From Geotoga petraea (GTDB taxonomy: Bacteria > Thermotogota > Thermotogae > Petrotogales > Petrotogaceae), in NCBI RefSeq assembly GCF_900102615.1, contig NZ_FMYV01000005.1, forward strand, positions 124,001-188,000: 64,000 bases of DNA, read 5' to 3'. The first letter of the stretch is position 1. Every line of letters begins with the position of its first letter. A program made the translations under genes and the position numbers. Of the stretch, positions 27,004 through 35,756 are shown piece after piece. The notes beneath the pieces are model-generated. The model had not been told where the DNA came from and searched no databases. It saw only the letters and a program-made list of their open reading frames with translations.

Positions 27004-27504
27004 TCAAAAAATTGGATCTGTTTCCATATGTTCCCAAAAATCTTTTGATAATTTTTGATATAAATCGTAAATTCTATCTCTATGTACTTTTTCCCATTGA
27101 GCTAAATGTCTTAATATTTCTTTTATTTCTTTTCCTTCAACACTTTCTGAAGCTTTATTGTAAAATTCCATAAAATCTTGTTCTATTAAATATGCCATTC
27201 TCAAAACGGGAATGTCTGTTTTTAACTTTTTGAAATCACCTTGATTTACAATTTCTTTTTTTTGCCTATCTCTGAAAGCATCTCCTATATCTTCTCCGTT
27301 ATATCTCAAAGGTTCGTCTTCATTGATTTTATTTATTAAATTGTTTATATAATCAACATGATCGGATTCCATTTTACTAAGTTCTAAAAATGTTTTTTTA
27401 ACTTCTTCATTGTGAACTGTTTTGGACTTTGATTCATAAAAACTCATACCTTCCATTTCTTTTGATAAAGCATATTCTAAAATACCTAAGATTTTACCTG
27501 ACAT
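27004..27504 (-). CDS. Ferritin-like diiron protein (rubrerythrin-type, no rubredoxin domain)
   Basis: A 166-residue four-helix bundle with two ExxH sites: KMESDHVDY on helix 2 and AQWEKVHRDR on helix 4, with ligand-position glutamates in KEMEGMSFYE (helix 1) and IEQDFMEFY (helix 3). This is the rubrerythrin/COG1633 pattern; the C-terminal rubredoxin domain is missing. Such proteins act in peroxide reduction or iron handling in anaerobes. It appears to be a single gene. Confidence 0.85.
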   Translation of the reverse strand: MSGKILGILEYALSKEMEGMSFYESKSKTVHNEEVKKTFLELSKMESDHVDYINNLINKINEDEPLRYNGEDIGDAFRDRQKKEIVNQGDFKKLKTDIPVLRMAYLIEQDFMEFYNKASESVEGKEIKEILRHLAQWEKVHRDRIYDLYQKLSKDFWEHMETDPIF

Positions 27505-27572
27505 ATGAACACCTCCATAATTTTAAAACTATTTTTTACTTTTAGTTTAATACTTCCTATTTAAATTATATC

Positions 27573-28049
27573 TTATATATCTATTTTTTCAAAATTTATT
27601 TTATATTCTTTTACTTTCATTTCCATAACTATATAATATCCGTCGCACAATGCTCCTGGATTAATTACTCTTATATCGCTTATATTTTTATCAAATCTTT
27701 TGTGTGAATGGCCAAAGATCATAATATCAATTTTTTTGTCAAACATTTTTATTAGTTTATCTGCATTGGCAATTCCAGTTTGATGACCATGAATGATTCC
27801 AATTCTTATACCTTCAATTTGAAGGGTTCTTTTCTGGGGTAATTTTTTCTTAATAAAATATTCATCCATGTTTCCATGAACACCTATGAATCCTGGTTTT
27901 TGATTTATTAATTCAAAATATGTGTTGTCATCTACAATATCCCCAGCAGAGATTATATAATCAAAGCTATTAAAATCAAATTTTTGGAATAATTCACTAT
28001 TCGCTCTTGTAGGAACATGGGAATCAGAAAAAATAAATATTCTTTTCAT
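27573..28049 (-). CDS. YfcE-type metallophosphoesterase
   Basis: A 158-residue calcineurin-like phosphodiesterase. All five metal motifs are intact: FSDSHVP, SAGDIVDD, GVHGNMDE, GIIHGHQTG and FGHSHKRFD, followed by the usual INPGAL. Relatives hydrolyse phosphodiesters in vitro; the natural substrate is unknown. It lies 50 nt downstream of the binding-protein gene but past that gene's terminator. Confidence 0.9.
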   Translation of the reverse strand: MKRIFIFSDSHVPTRANSELFQKFDFNSFDYIISAGDIVDDNTYFELINQKPGFIGVHGNMDEYFIKKKLPQKRTLQIEGIRIGIIHGHQTGIANADKLIKMFDKKIDIMIFGHSHKRFDKNISDIRVINPGALCDGYYIVMEMKVKEYKINFEKIDI

Positions 28050-28064
28050 ATTATTCCTCCTACT

Positions 28065-28090
28065 AAAAAAGCCTCCCTATGAGGGAGGCT
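28065..28090 (-). terminator. Terminator after the second binding-protein gene
   Basis: Minus-strand stem AGCCTCCCT / AGGGAGGCT with a 3-nt loop and a T run. It ends the oligopeptide transporter operon. Confidence 0.88.
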
Positions 28091-28099
28091 AATTTGTTT

Positions 28100-29851
28100 T
28101 TATTGTTCTTTCCATACACCCCATATTCTCCATAATGTTCCAACATATGGTTTTGGTTCTTCTATCATAAGGTGTAAATCATCTGATTTTGCAATTAAAA
28201 TGTTCTGAGCAAAAGTGTATATAAGTGGTTGATGCTTTGCTATTAAGTTGTTCATTTCAGTAAACAATTCTATAACTTTATCTTCGTCAAGGGTAACTTT
28301 TTCTAATTGATAAATTTCGTCAATTCTTCTTTCAAAGTCAGGAACATAATAATCTTCTGGATCTAATAAATCTGGATTACCTTTCTCAGCTAAAGTCTCT
28401 GGTGAAAAGTTCCAGAAATGCCAAGCTTCGTCTAACTGCCACATGTTCCATCCATTGTGTGGATCTGGAGAATCTCCAGAAAATCTAATAATCATACTTT
28501 GGTATTCACCAGAAGATAACTCTGTAACCAATGTATTAAACTGCAAAGGTCTAAAATTAACTGTCATACCCAATTTTCCTAAAGCATCAGATAAAATATT
28601 TCCAATTTCAACCCATACAGTTGTTGAAACATTTGTGGTCAAATCAAATTTAACGTGGTTCCCTTCTGGACCATATAACTTACCTTTGTTATCCCATGTG
28701 AACCCACCTTGTTGTAATTCTCTTCTCGCACTTGCCAATGAATATCTATATCCTAATGAATTTATGTATTCTTCATCATAATAAATAGAACCCGGTACTT
28801 GTTCAGTGTATACGGCTGCACCTAAACCGTTTAAGTTGTTATCAACAATTGCTTGTCTGTTTAGAGCATAAGAAACAGCTCTTCTAAAGTTATCGCTTCT
28901 AAACCAAACTCTTTGTTCTTTTATTGGAGAATTCCAATTAAATCCAATAATACTTGGTCCAGGAACTAAACCGCCTATTACGGTTGAGTAGTTACTTTCT
29001 GATTCTTTTTCTTTCATTGAAACATAGTTAGATGCCGATAATGATAATAAATCTAATTCACCAGCTTGGAACTTAAGAACTTCTGTTTCGTTGTTTTGAA
29101 CAATTTGATATACAATTTGATCTAAATAAGGTAATTGAGTTCCATTGTTATCTACTGCAAAGAAATTTGGATTTCTTTTTAATATTACCCTTACGCCTTC
29201 TCTGTAGTCGTCAATGATAAATGGGCCTATACCAACTATTTTATCTATTTGCTCAACCGTCCACATTTGAGCAAATTTTTCAGGGTCCCCAACAATTCCA
29301 GAAAAAACATGCTCAGGCAAAATATAAGTTGATCCAATTGATTCTGTAACTGTTCTTAATGGTGTCTCATAGATAAATTTAACTGTATAATCATCTACTT
29401 TTACCACTTCTGGTAAGTTATCTTCTGAATCTAAATAACTATTATTTCCGTTGTATGACATACTACTATCAAAAGCCAACTTGGTAAATGAAAAAACAAC
29501 ATCGTCAGCATTGAAATCTTCACCATCAGTCCATTTAATTCCTTCTCTTAGTTCAAATGTGATTTCCATTTTGCCTTCTTCAGTGATCTTTTCGTTGTAG
29601 TCTTTTGCTAAATAAGGATGTGTAAAAAAACCATTTTCATCTTGACTTAACATCATTCCTGCAAATAAACTGATAAAATCGTCTGAATTTTGATCACTAT
29701 ACCAATAAGGGTTTAATGTTTTAGGGCCCGTTGTTGTGGATACATAAAGGCTTCCCCCTCTTTCACCATTCACATCAGTTTTTAACCAATCAACTGAGAA
29801 TACCGTTAGAGACAATACTAATACCGTTAATAAGGTTAGTAGCTTTCTCAT
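28100..29851 (-). CDS. Oligopeptide-type ABC transporter substrate-binding protein (family 5), copy 2
   Basis: A 583-residue exported solute receptor. The signal peptide is residues 1-~19 (MRKLLTLLTVLVLSLTVFS) without a lipobox cysteine, so the mature protein is probably free in the periplasm. Early GPKTLNPYW and FELREGIKWTDGEDFNADDVVFS are the diagnostic SBP_bac_5 blocks; FRRAVSYALNRQAIV lies in the centre. It is similar along its length to the product of 32750-34483 (same GPKTLN start and same PLPYLDQ/K and IYQIVQ segments), indicating duplication. Ligand could be peptides or oligosaccharides; thermotogal members of this family often bind sugars. Confidence 0.9.
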   Translation of the reverse strand: MRKLLTLLTVLVLSLTVFSVDWLKTDVNGERGGSLYVSTTTGPKTLNPYWYSDQNSDDFISLFAGMMLSQDENGFFTHPYLAKDYNEKITEEGKMEITFELREGIKWTDGEDFNADDVVFSFTKLAFDSSMSYNGNNSYLDSEDNLPEVVKVDDYTVKFIYETPLRTVTESIGSTYILPEHVFSGIVGDPEKFAQMWTVEQIDKIVGIGPFIIDDYREGVRVILKRNPNFFAVDNNGTQLPYLDQIVYQIVQNNETEVLKFQAGELDLLSLSASNYVSMKEKESESNYSTVIGGLVPGPSIIGFNWNSPIKEQRVWFRSDNFRRAVSYALNRQAIVDNNLNGLGAAVYTEQVPGSIYYDEEYINSLGYRYSLASARRELQQGGFTWDNKGKLYGPEGNHVKFDLTTNVSTTVWVEIGNILSDALGKLGMTVNFRPLQFNTLVTELSSGEYQSMIIRFSGDSPDPHNGWNMWQLDEAWHFWNFSPETLAEKGNPDLLDPEDYYVPDFERRIDEIYQLEKVTLDEDKVIELFTEMNNLIAKHQPLIYTFAQNILIAKSDDLHLMIEEPKPYVGTLWRIWGVWKEQ

Positions 29852-29904
29852 CTAATCCCTCCTATAAATTTTTTCTCAACCCCCTGAGAAATATTTATAG
29901 AAGT

Positions 29905-29936
29905 TAAAAATAAAGGATGGGATAATATCCCACCCT
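29905..29936 (-). terminator. Intercistronic hairpin after the permease gene
   Basis: On the minus strand GGGTGGGAT-ATT-ATCCCATCC (one G-T pair) followed by TTTATTTTT. It separates oppC from the downstream binding protein and may be a partial terminator or 3'-end stabiliser. Confidence 0.75.
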
Positions 29937-30015
29937 ATTAACTTTTAATTAGTGTTCTTTACAAAATTCTAATAATTTAAGTATAATTCCTATTTGAAAC
30001 ATTTATATTTTGTTA

Positions 30016-31692
30016 TTAATTTCCTAATGATCTTGGATCTAAAGCATCCCTAATTGCATCGCCAAACAAGTTATATGAAATAACTGTTAAAAATATAAAT
30101 AAACCAGGCAATAATAACCAAGGATAATTTGTCAACGCTTCTATGTTTTGGGCTTGAGATAACATAAGACCCCAAGAAGCCGAAGGTTCTGTTATACCTA
30201 TTCCTAAGAAGCTCAAACCGGCTTCACCGAGAATATATTGAGGAACTTGTAGTGTAGCAGAAACTATAACATAAGTTGCTGTGTTTGGTAATAAATGTCT
30301 TGAAATTACCTTACTTGGTGGATAACCCAAAGCTATAGCTGCCTCAACAAACTCAGACTGTTTTAATCCTAAAGTCATGCCTCTGATTACCCTTGTCATT
30401 CCTGGCCATCCAATGAATGAAAGAATGACGATGATAAACAGATATCTCAGTGCAGGACTTATTCCCGTAGGCAGAACAGCTGCTAACGAAATAATCAAAT
30501 AGAATCCGGGGATAGACATAAGTATTTCGGTTAATCTCATGAGTATCTCATCTGTCCACCCACCATAAAAACCGGCAACACCACCAAGAAATAATCCAAT
30601 AGTAAATGTAATAGCTATACCTATAAGACCTATTGTTAGAGATATTCTTGATCCAAATAGAATCCTACTAAACATATCTCTACCGTATTTATCTGCTCCC
30701 CATGGATAATAAATTCCATCATCAGAAAGATGATCACTATATTCAGGTAGTAAACTCTTTTCAACACCAAATAAATGCAAATCAGTAGGGATAAAACCTA
30801 ATAATTTGTAATCCCATGATCTTACAAACCATTCTAAATCATATCTCTTAAAGCTAACCGCTTCTATATCTTCAGGATATATTTCAAGGGGAAATACAGT
30901 AAAATCAGAAAATTGAACTTCAACAAAATTAAGCTGTTTATAAGTAACTATTTCTTCAATTTCTTTATCAGCAATTTTAGGACCATATTGCCAGTGATTT
31001 TTGTATTCTTCTATAGCGTAATCTCTTGTGTCAGTATTTACTAATACTTCTGAACCTCTCATCATTTTTAATAAATCAGCATCATACATACCATCAATTT
31101 TTTCAAGATTGCCACTGACATTTTCAGATTTGAAATAAGTTAATGGTATCAAACTTTTAAGAGGATCTGTTGATGTAGTTAGATCAATTAATTCTCCATC
31201 TGAGGTTTTTGCCCTAATTATTTCTTTAAAAGAATATTGAATATTTGTGACTGTTGCGCCATAAGTTTCGTTGTATTTTCCTAATTCAAGAGTAGCTGTA
31301 ACATCCTCAAAAGGATCATATGCTCTAAATTTATCAAAGTGAGTAGCCTCTACAAAAGAACCTTTTCTTGTTATAGGATCTCTTGTCAATGTATATAAAT
31401 AAACATGTCTGTCTACCTTTTCACCAGTTATTTGATCAGTTGTATAAGTATCCATTGGTTGCATATATCTATATTTAATGTGGTTGTTGTATGGATCCAT
31501 GGGTGAAAAGAAGTCAGCAAAAATTGCTAATAAATATAACACTATTAAAATAAACATTGCCGTTAAACCAAGTCTATGTCGTTTTAATATTCTCCAAACC
31601 AGCTGAGGCTGAGAGAGAAATTCATTTTCAAAAATTTCTTCATTAGACTTATTTTCAATGTTCTTTTCTTGTTCTTTCTTTTTCTTCGCCAT
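30016..31692 (-). CDS. ABC transporter permease, OppC/DppC type with long external insert
   Basis: Membrane subunit of the oligopeptide-type importer. The N-terminal helix is near residues 40-62 and the permease core begins at GADKYGRDMFSR near residue 335, with ATP-subunit contact (EAA) loop around FVEAAIALGYPPSKVI. Normal family length is ~300; here 558, because ~220 extra residues lie between helix 1 and the core, on the outside. That insert contains no motif I know. It lies 14 nt after oppB and before the second binding-protein gene. Confidence 0.9.
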   Translation of the reverse strand: MAKKKKEQEKNIENKSNEEIFENEFLSQPQLVWRILKRHRLGLTAMFILIVLYLLAIFADFFSPMDPYNNHIKYRYMQPMDTYTTDQITGEKVDRHVYLYTLTRDPITRKGSFVEATHFDKFRAYDPFEDVTATLELGKYNETYGATVTNIQYSFKEIIRAKTSDGELIDLTTSTDPLKSLIPLTYFKSENVSGNLEKIDGMYDADLLKMMRGSEVLVNTDTRDYAIEEYKNHWQYGPKIADKEIEEIVTYKQLNFVEVQFSDFTVFPLEIYPEDIEAVSFKRYDLEWFVRSWDYKLLGFIPTDLHLFGVEKSLLPEYSDHLSDDGIYYPWGADKYGRDMFSRILFGSRISLTIGLIGIAITFTIGLFLGGVAGFYGGWTDEILMRLTEILMSIPGFYLIISLAAVLPTGISPALRYLFIIVILSFIGWPGMTRVIRGMTLGLKQSEFVEAAIALGYPPSKVISRHLLPNTATYVIVSATLQVPQYILGEAGLSFLGIGITEPSASWGLMLSQAQNIEALTNYPWLLLPGLFIFLTVISYNLFGDAIRDALDPRSLGN

Positions 31693-31706
31693 AAATTATC
31701 CCTCCA

Positions 31707-32678
31707 TTAGCCTAATCTTATTCTTACTCTCGGATCAACTGCTGCAAGTAATATATCTGCAATCAAATTACCAACAACTAATAACAATGCACTAAGCATC
31801 AAGTTTGCCATAACCAAAAATATGTCTTGTTGTTCTAAGGCTTCAATTATCAAACTTCCCATTCCTGGCCATGAAAAAACTCTTTCGGTTAATACCGCTC
31901 CACCAAGCAACGTTGCAATGTTAAAACCTAATGAAGTAACAACGGGATTTATGGCATTTCTCATTGCATGTTTGTAGGTAACAATTCTATCTGGCATTCC
32001 TTTCGCTCTGGCAAATTCTACATAATCTTTATTCATTTCATCCAATAATTGACCTCTCATAACCCTCATAGTACCAGCAAGGCCAGCTGTACCAAGCGTT
32101 ACCATAGGCCCTATAACATGCCAGAAATAATCTACCATCTGTTGGAACCAATTCATATCATCAAAACCTAAGGAAATAATACCTCCAATCGGAAATAGTC
32201 CCGTCGCTGCTGCCATAAACAGCCACAACAGGGCAAAAAAGAAATTAGGTATTGATATTCCAATAAATCCAAATGTAGATAATGCTTGGTCTGTAAATGT
32301 ATATTGTTTTAGCGCGCCAACAATACCCAGCGGGATACCTATCCCCCAGGTAAAAATGAATGTCGTTATACTCAGAAGTAATGTTGCTTCTAACCTTCTA
32401 AACAAAATATTCCAAACTGGGACTTTATATGTAAATGAGTATCCCCAGTCTCCTTGAACAATATTTCCTAACCAAATGAAATATTGAGTAACAGGATCTT
32501 TGTCTAGCCCAAACTGTGTTTCCAAAAGGTCAATTTGTTCTTTTGATATACTTGGATTCAGTCTGTACTGATCTAAGAAATCTCCTGGAGCTGCTTGAAT
32601 TACAAAAAAAGCAACAATTGACACCCCAATCAAAACAGGAATTGCCATAATCAGCCTTCTAATGATGTACTTTAGCAA
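31707..32678 (-). CDS. ABC transporter permease, OppB/DppB type
   Basis: Membrane subunit with six predicted helices and 323 residues, normal for the family. The opening YIIRRLIMAIPVLIGVSIVAF and the EAA loop DYVEFARAKGMPDRIV are typical. It pairs with the OppC-type subunit encoded 14 nt downstream. It lies between the two binding-protein genes, after an intercistronic hairpin. Confidence 0.93.
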   Translation of the reverse strand: MLKYIIRRLIMAIPVLIGVSIVAFFVIQAAPGDFLDQYRLNPSISKEQIDLLETQFGLDKDPVTQYFIWLGNIVQGDWGYSFTYKVPVWNILFRRLEATLLLSITTFIFTWGIGIPLGIVGALKQYTFTDQALSTFGFIGISIPNFFFALLWLFMAAATGLFPIGGIISLGFDDMNWFQQMVDYFWHVIGPMVTLGTAGLAGTMRVMRGQLLDEMNKDYVEFARAKGMPDRIVTYKHAMRNAINPVVTSLGFNIATLLGGAVLTERVFSWPGMGSLIIEALEQQDIFLVMANLMLSALLLVVGNLIADILLAAVDPRVRIRLG

Positions 32679-32702
32679 GATGAGCTACCTCCTTTTATTA
32701 AT

Positions 32703-32735
32703 TAAAAGGGCAGGAAAAAGCTCCCGCCCTCCCTT
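32703..32735 (-). terminator. Intercistronic hairpin after the first binding-protein gene
   Basis: Minus-strand stem AGGGCGGGA / TCCTGCCCT (one G-T) with a short T tail, between the binding-protein gene and oppB. Such leaky terminators commonly keep binding-protein mRNA in excess over permease mRNA; that role is inferred. Confidence 0.7.
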
Positions 32736-32749
32736 AACTTATATTAATA

Positions 32750-34483
32750 TTATTGTTCTTTCCATATTCCCCAAGGTCTCCATAATACTCCTGCTAATGG
32801 ATTTGGTTCTGGGTTATATATGTGTAACTCTTCTACGTGAGCAAATAATACGTTTTGGGAAACTGTGTAAACAAGTATTTGATTTTCAGCAATCAACATT
32901 TGCCATTCATCCCAAAGTGCTTGTAATTTTTCTTCATCAAAAATTGATTTGTTAACTCTCATTATTTCGTCTATTCTTCTTTCAGCTTCAGAAACATAAT
33001 AGTCTTCTGGGTCTACCCAATCTTGAACTTCAGGACTCCAGTTCCAGAAATGCAATCCGCCATCAAGAGCCCATACATTTGAACCCCAAGCAGGATCGTC
33101 TCCACCTGTTAATCCAATAATTATAGCATCCCAATTTGCAGAAAACATTTGTCCAACCAATGTGTTAAATTGTACTGGTCTAAATGTTACTTCAATACCC
33201 AATTTTGATAATGAATCAACTAATATATTAGCAATTTCTTCTCTTGTGTTATTTCCTGAGTTAGTACTTAATGAGAATGCAACTACGTTACCTTCTGAAT
33301 CAATTAATTTACCCTCATTGTTCCAACTGAAACCGCCTTCTTGTAATTTTCTTCTTGCTGTGGCAAGTGAATATCTGTAACCAATTTCTTCTATTTCAGG
33401 ATTATAGAATGCTGATGATCTTGATCTTGGCCCGTACATAGGCTCTCCAAGTCCATTCATCAATGTGTCTATTATTGATTGTCTATCAAAAGCATATGCA
33501 ACTGCTTGCCTAAAGCTTGTATTTCTAAACCATTTTCTATGAACTGGGTCTTCAGCATTAAAGTTGAATGCGATAAATTGTGAACTGTTTACTGGTCCAC
33601 CAACTATTGTTTTCCAACCTTTTTCTGAAGCTTGTGCTCTGATTGATGGGAAATTTTCTGCTGTTGGTGCAAATACATCAATTTCTCCAGCTTCGAATTT
33701 AAGTCTTTCTGTGTTTAAATCTTGAACGATTTGATAAATAACTTTGTCTAAGTATGGTAATTGTACTCCGTCTTTTGATTTTGCAAAGTAGTAAGGGTTC
33801 CTTTCTAATACAACTCTTACACCTTCTACGTAATCAGTAACGATGAAAGCACCCAAACCTACAATGTCATCAATTTGTTCAACTGTCCATGTTTGTGCAA
33901 ATGTGTCTGGATCTGAAACTCTGTCTTTGAATTTGTGTTCTGGTAATATAGCAAATTGTCCACCCAAAGCTTCGAAACCAAATCTGAATTTTGTAGGATA
34001 TGTAAAAATCAAGTGATTTCCGTCTACTGTTAATTCAGGTAAGTTTCCAGCTTCATCTTTGTAAACATCATTTCCATCTGCTTGCATACCTTCAGGAACA
34101 ATTACATTATTCCAAGTGAATACAATGTCATCAATGGTAAAAGGTGTACCATCTGACCAGCTTAAACCTTCTCTTACTATAAAATGATAAGCTGTTCCGC
34201 CGTCTTCAGTTTCTTCCATCCAGTGTTCTTTTGCCAAACCTGGTTCAGACCATCGGGCTCTGTTGTCAGTGTGTAACAATGTTTCCCTAAAATAATCTGT
34301 AATATCTGTAGATGATGTTTCTTGAGCCCAATATTCGTTCAATGTTTTAGGACCAGAAGTTGTACTTAAATATAAAGTACCTCCTTTTTGTCCACCTTCT
34401 ACATTTTCAATGAGCCATTCAGGCTCTGCAAATAAGAACAAAGATGTTAATAAAACAAGTGTAAATACCAAAAGCTTTTTCAT
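32750..34483 (-). CDS. Oligopeptide-type ABC transporter substrate-binding protein (family 5), copy 1
   Basis: A 577-residue exported receptor. The start at 34483 is chosen for its GGGGAGGG ribosome binding site; an upstream in-frame codon at 34513 would add ten residues before the signal peptide. Signal peptide about 1-19 (KKLLVFTLVLLTSLFLFA), no lipobox. SBP_bac_5 blocks are SGPKTLNEYW, REGLSWSDGTPFTIDDIVFTW and FRQAVAYAFDRQSII. It is a paralogue of the gene at 28100-29851; the two flank the permease pair in one operon. Confidence 0.92.
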   Translation of the reverse strand: MKKLLVFTLVLLTSLFLFAEPEWLIENVEGGQKGGTLYLSTTSGPKTLNEYWAQETSSTDITDYFRETLLHTDNRARWSEPGLAKEHWMEETEDGGTAYHFIVREGLSWSDGTPFTIDDIVFTWNNVIVPEGMQADGNDVYKDEAGNLPELTVDGNHLIFTYPTKFRFGFEALGGQFAILPEHKFKDRVSDPDTFAQTWTVEQIDDIVGLGAFIVTDYVEGVRVVLERNPYYFAKSKDGVQLPYLDKVIYQIVQDLNTERLKFEAGEIDVFAPTAENFPSIRAQASEKGWKTIVGGPVNSSQFIAFNFNAEDPVHRKWFRNTSFRQAVAYAFDRQSIIDTLMNGLGEPMYGPRSRSSAFYNPEIEEIGYRYSLATARRKLQEGGFSWNNEGKLIDSEGNVVAFSLSTNSGNNTREEIANILVDSLSKLGIEVTFRPVQFNTLVGQMFSANWDAIIIGLTGGDDPAWGSNVWALDGGLHFWNWSPEVQDWVDPEDYYVSEAERRIDEIMRVNKSIFDEEKLQALWDEWQMLIAENQILVYTVSQNVLFAHVEELHIYNPEPNPLAGVLWRPWGIWKEQ

Positions 34484-34574
34484 AAAAAGCCCTCCCCTCT
34501 GAGTAATTTTCAAAAAGTGATTTAACTGACATTACTTTTTATTCAATTGATCCAAAATTCCTTAAAATTATAAA

Positions 34575-35756
34575 TCAATCTCCCTTAACTACTTCATTTT
34601 CTTTATATAAGTAACAAGCTACAAAATGTTTATCGTTTATGGCGTAGTATGGTGGATATTTTTGTTTACATTCATCCATTGCAAATTTACATCTTGGATT
34701 AAAGAAACAACCTTTTGGCCTGTTCATAGGACTAGGTACTTGTCCAGTTATTATAAATTGCTTTCTATCTCTTCTTTTATTTGGATCCGGTACTGGTGCA
34801 GCATTTAACAATGCTTGAGCGTATGGATGTTCGGGTTTATCGAATACTTCGTCTCCAACACCATATTCAACCATTCTACCCAAATACATTACACCAACAT
34901 AATTGGATATGTATCTTACAACACCTAAATCATGTGATATAAACAAGTATCCTGCGTTCAATTTATCTTGAAGTTCTTTTAACAGCCTTATTATTTGAGC
35001 TTGAACTGATACATCAAGAGCACTTGTTGGTTCGTCAAGAATAATTAAATTTGGATCTAAGACTATAGCTCTTGCAACAGCTACTCTCTGTCTTTGCCCA
35101 CCAGAAAACTGATGAGGATATCTATCAGCGTGGTAAGCTTTAAGACCAACTGTTCTAAGCATTTCTAATATTCTTTCTTTAGCCTGCAATTTATTTTTTA
35201 CAACGCCATGAAATAAAAGAGGCTCCATGAGTGCCTGCCCAACTGTCATTCTTGGATTTAAAGACGAAGTTGGATCTTGGAAAACAATTTGTACATTTCT
35301 TCTGAAGTTCATTCTTTTCTTTTTTATGTCTTTCATCATAAAATCATAGAACTTTTCTTCACCATTATCAAAATAGTATTTATAATATTGATTTTCGTAT
35401 TCTTCTGTATTTGCCATTACACCATCTACAGATTTGTACTGTTTTTTTAAACCTTCAGCTTTGTCAACATATTCTCTTTTTAAAAATTCTTTTGCTTCTC
35501 TTTTTTTCATGAAAAAATGAGATGTTTCTTTGTCATCAACCATTATCTTACCTGCTGAAGGGTCATGAAGTCGCAATATGGTTTTACCTATTGTTGTTTT
35601 ACCACATCCCGATTCACCAACCAATCCGTAAGTTTCTCCTCTTTCAAGGTGCAAATTTACATTGTCGACAGCTTTTACGTGACCAACTGTTCTTTCTATA
35701 ACAAAACCGTGCTTAACGGGAAAATATTTTTTCAAGTTCTTAACTCTTAATAACAT
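34575..35756 (-). CDS. Oligopeptide ABC transporter ATPase, OppF/DppF type
   Basis: Cytoplasmic ATPase of 393 residues. Walker A is GESGCGKTT, Q loop IVFQDPTSSLNPRM, signature FSGGQRQRVAVARA, Walker B LIILDEPTSALD, and the C-terminal oligopeptide-transporter tail has the Cys-containing GCFFNPRCKFA...ACYL segment. Between Walker A and the Q loop there are about 105 residues instead of ~45; the extra ~60 are highly charged (around KKREAKEFLKREYVDK). The start overlaps the oppD-type stop (TAATG). Confidence 0.93.
   Translation of the reverse strand: MLLRVKNLKKYFPVKHGFVIERTVGHVKAVDNVNLHLERGETYGLVGESGCGKTTIGKTILRLHDPSAGKIMVDDKETSHFFMKKREAKEFLKREYVDKAEGLKKQYKSVDGVMANTEEYENQYYKYYFDNGEEKFYDFMMKDIKKKRMNFRRNVQIVFQDPTSSLNPRMTVGQALMEPLLFHGVVKNKLQAKERILEMLRTVGLKAYHADRYPHQFSGGQRQRVAVARAIVLDPNLIILDEPTSALDVSVQAQIIRLLKELQDKLNAGYLFISHDLGVVRYISNYVGVMYLGRMVEYGVGDEVFDKPEHPYAQALLNAAPVPDPNKRRDRKQFIITGQVPSPMNRPKGCFFNPRCKFAMDECKQKYPPYYAINDKHFVACYLYKENEVVKGD

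Noticed and set aside
34508-34540. Inverted repeat AAAAAGT...ACTTTTT upstream of the first binding-protein gene
   Set aside because: Only 7 AT-rich pairs with a large loop; could occur by chance in this AT-rich sequence.
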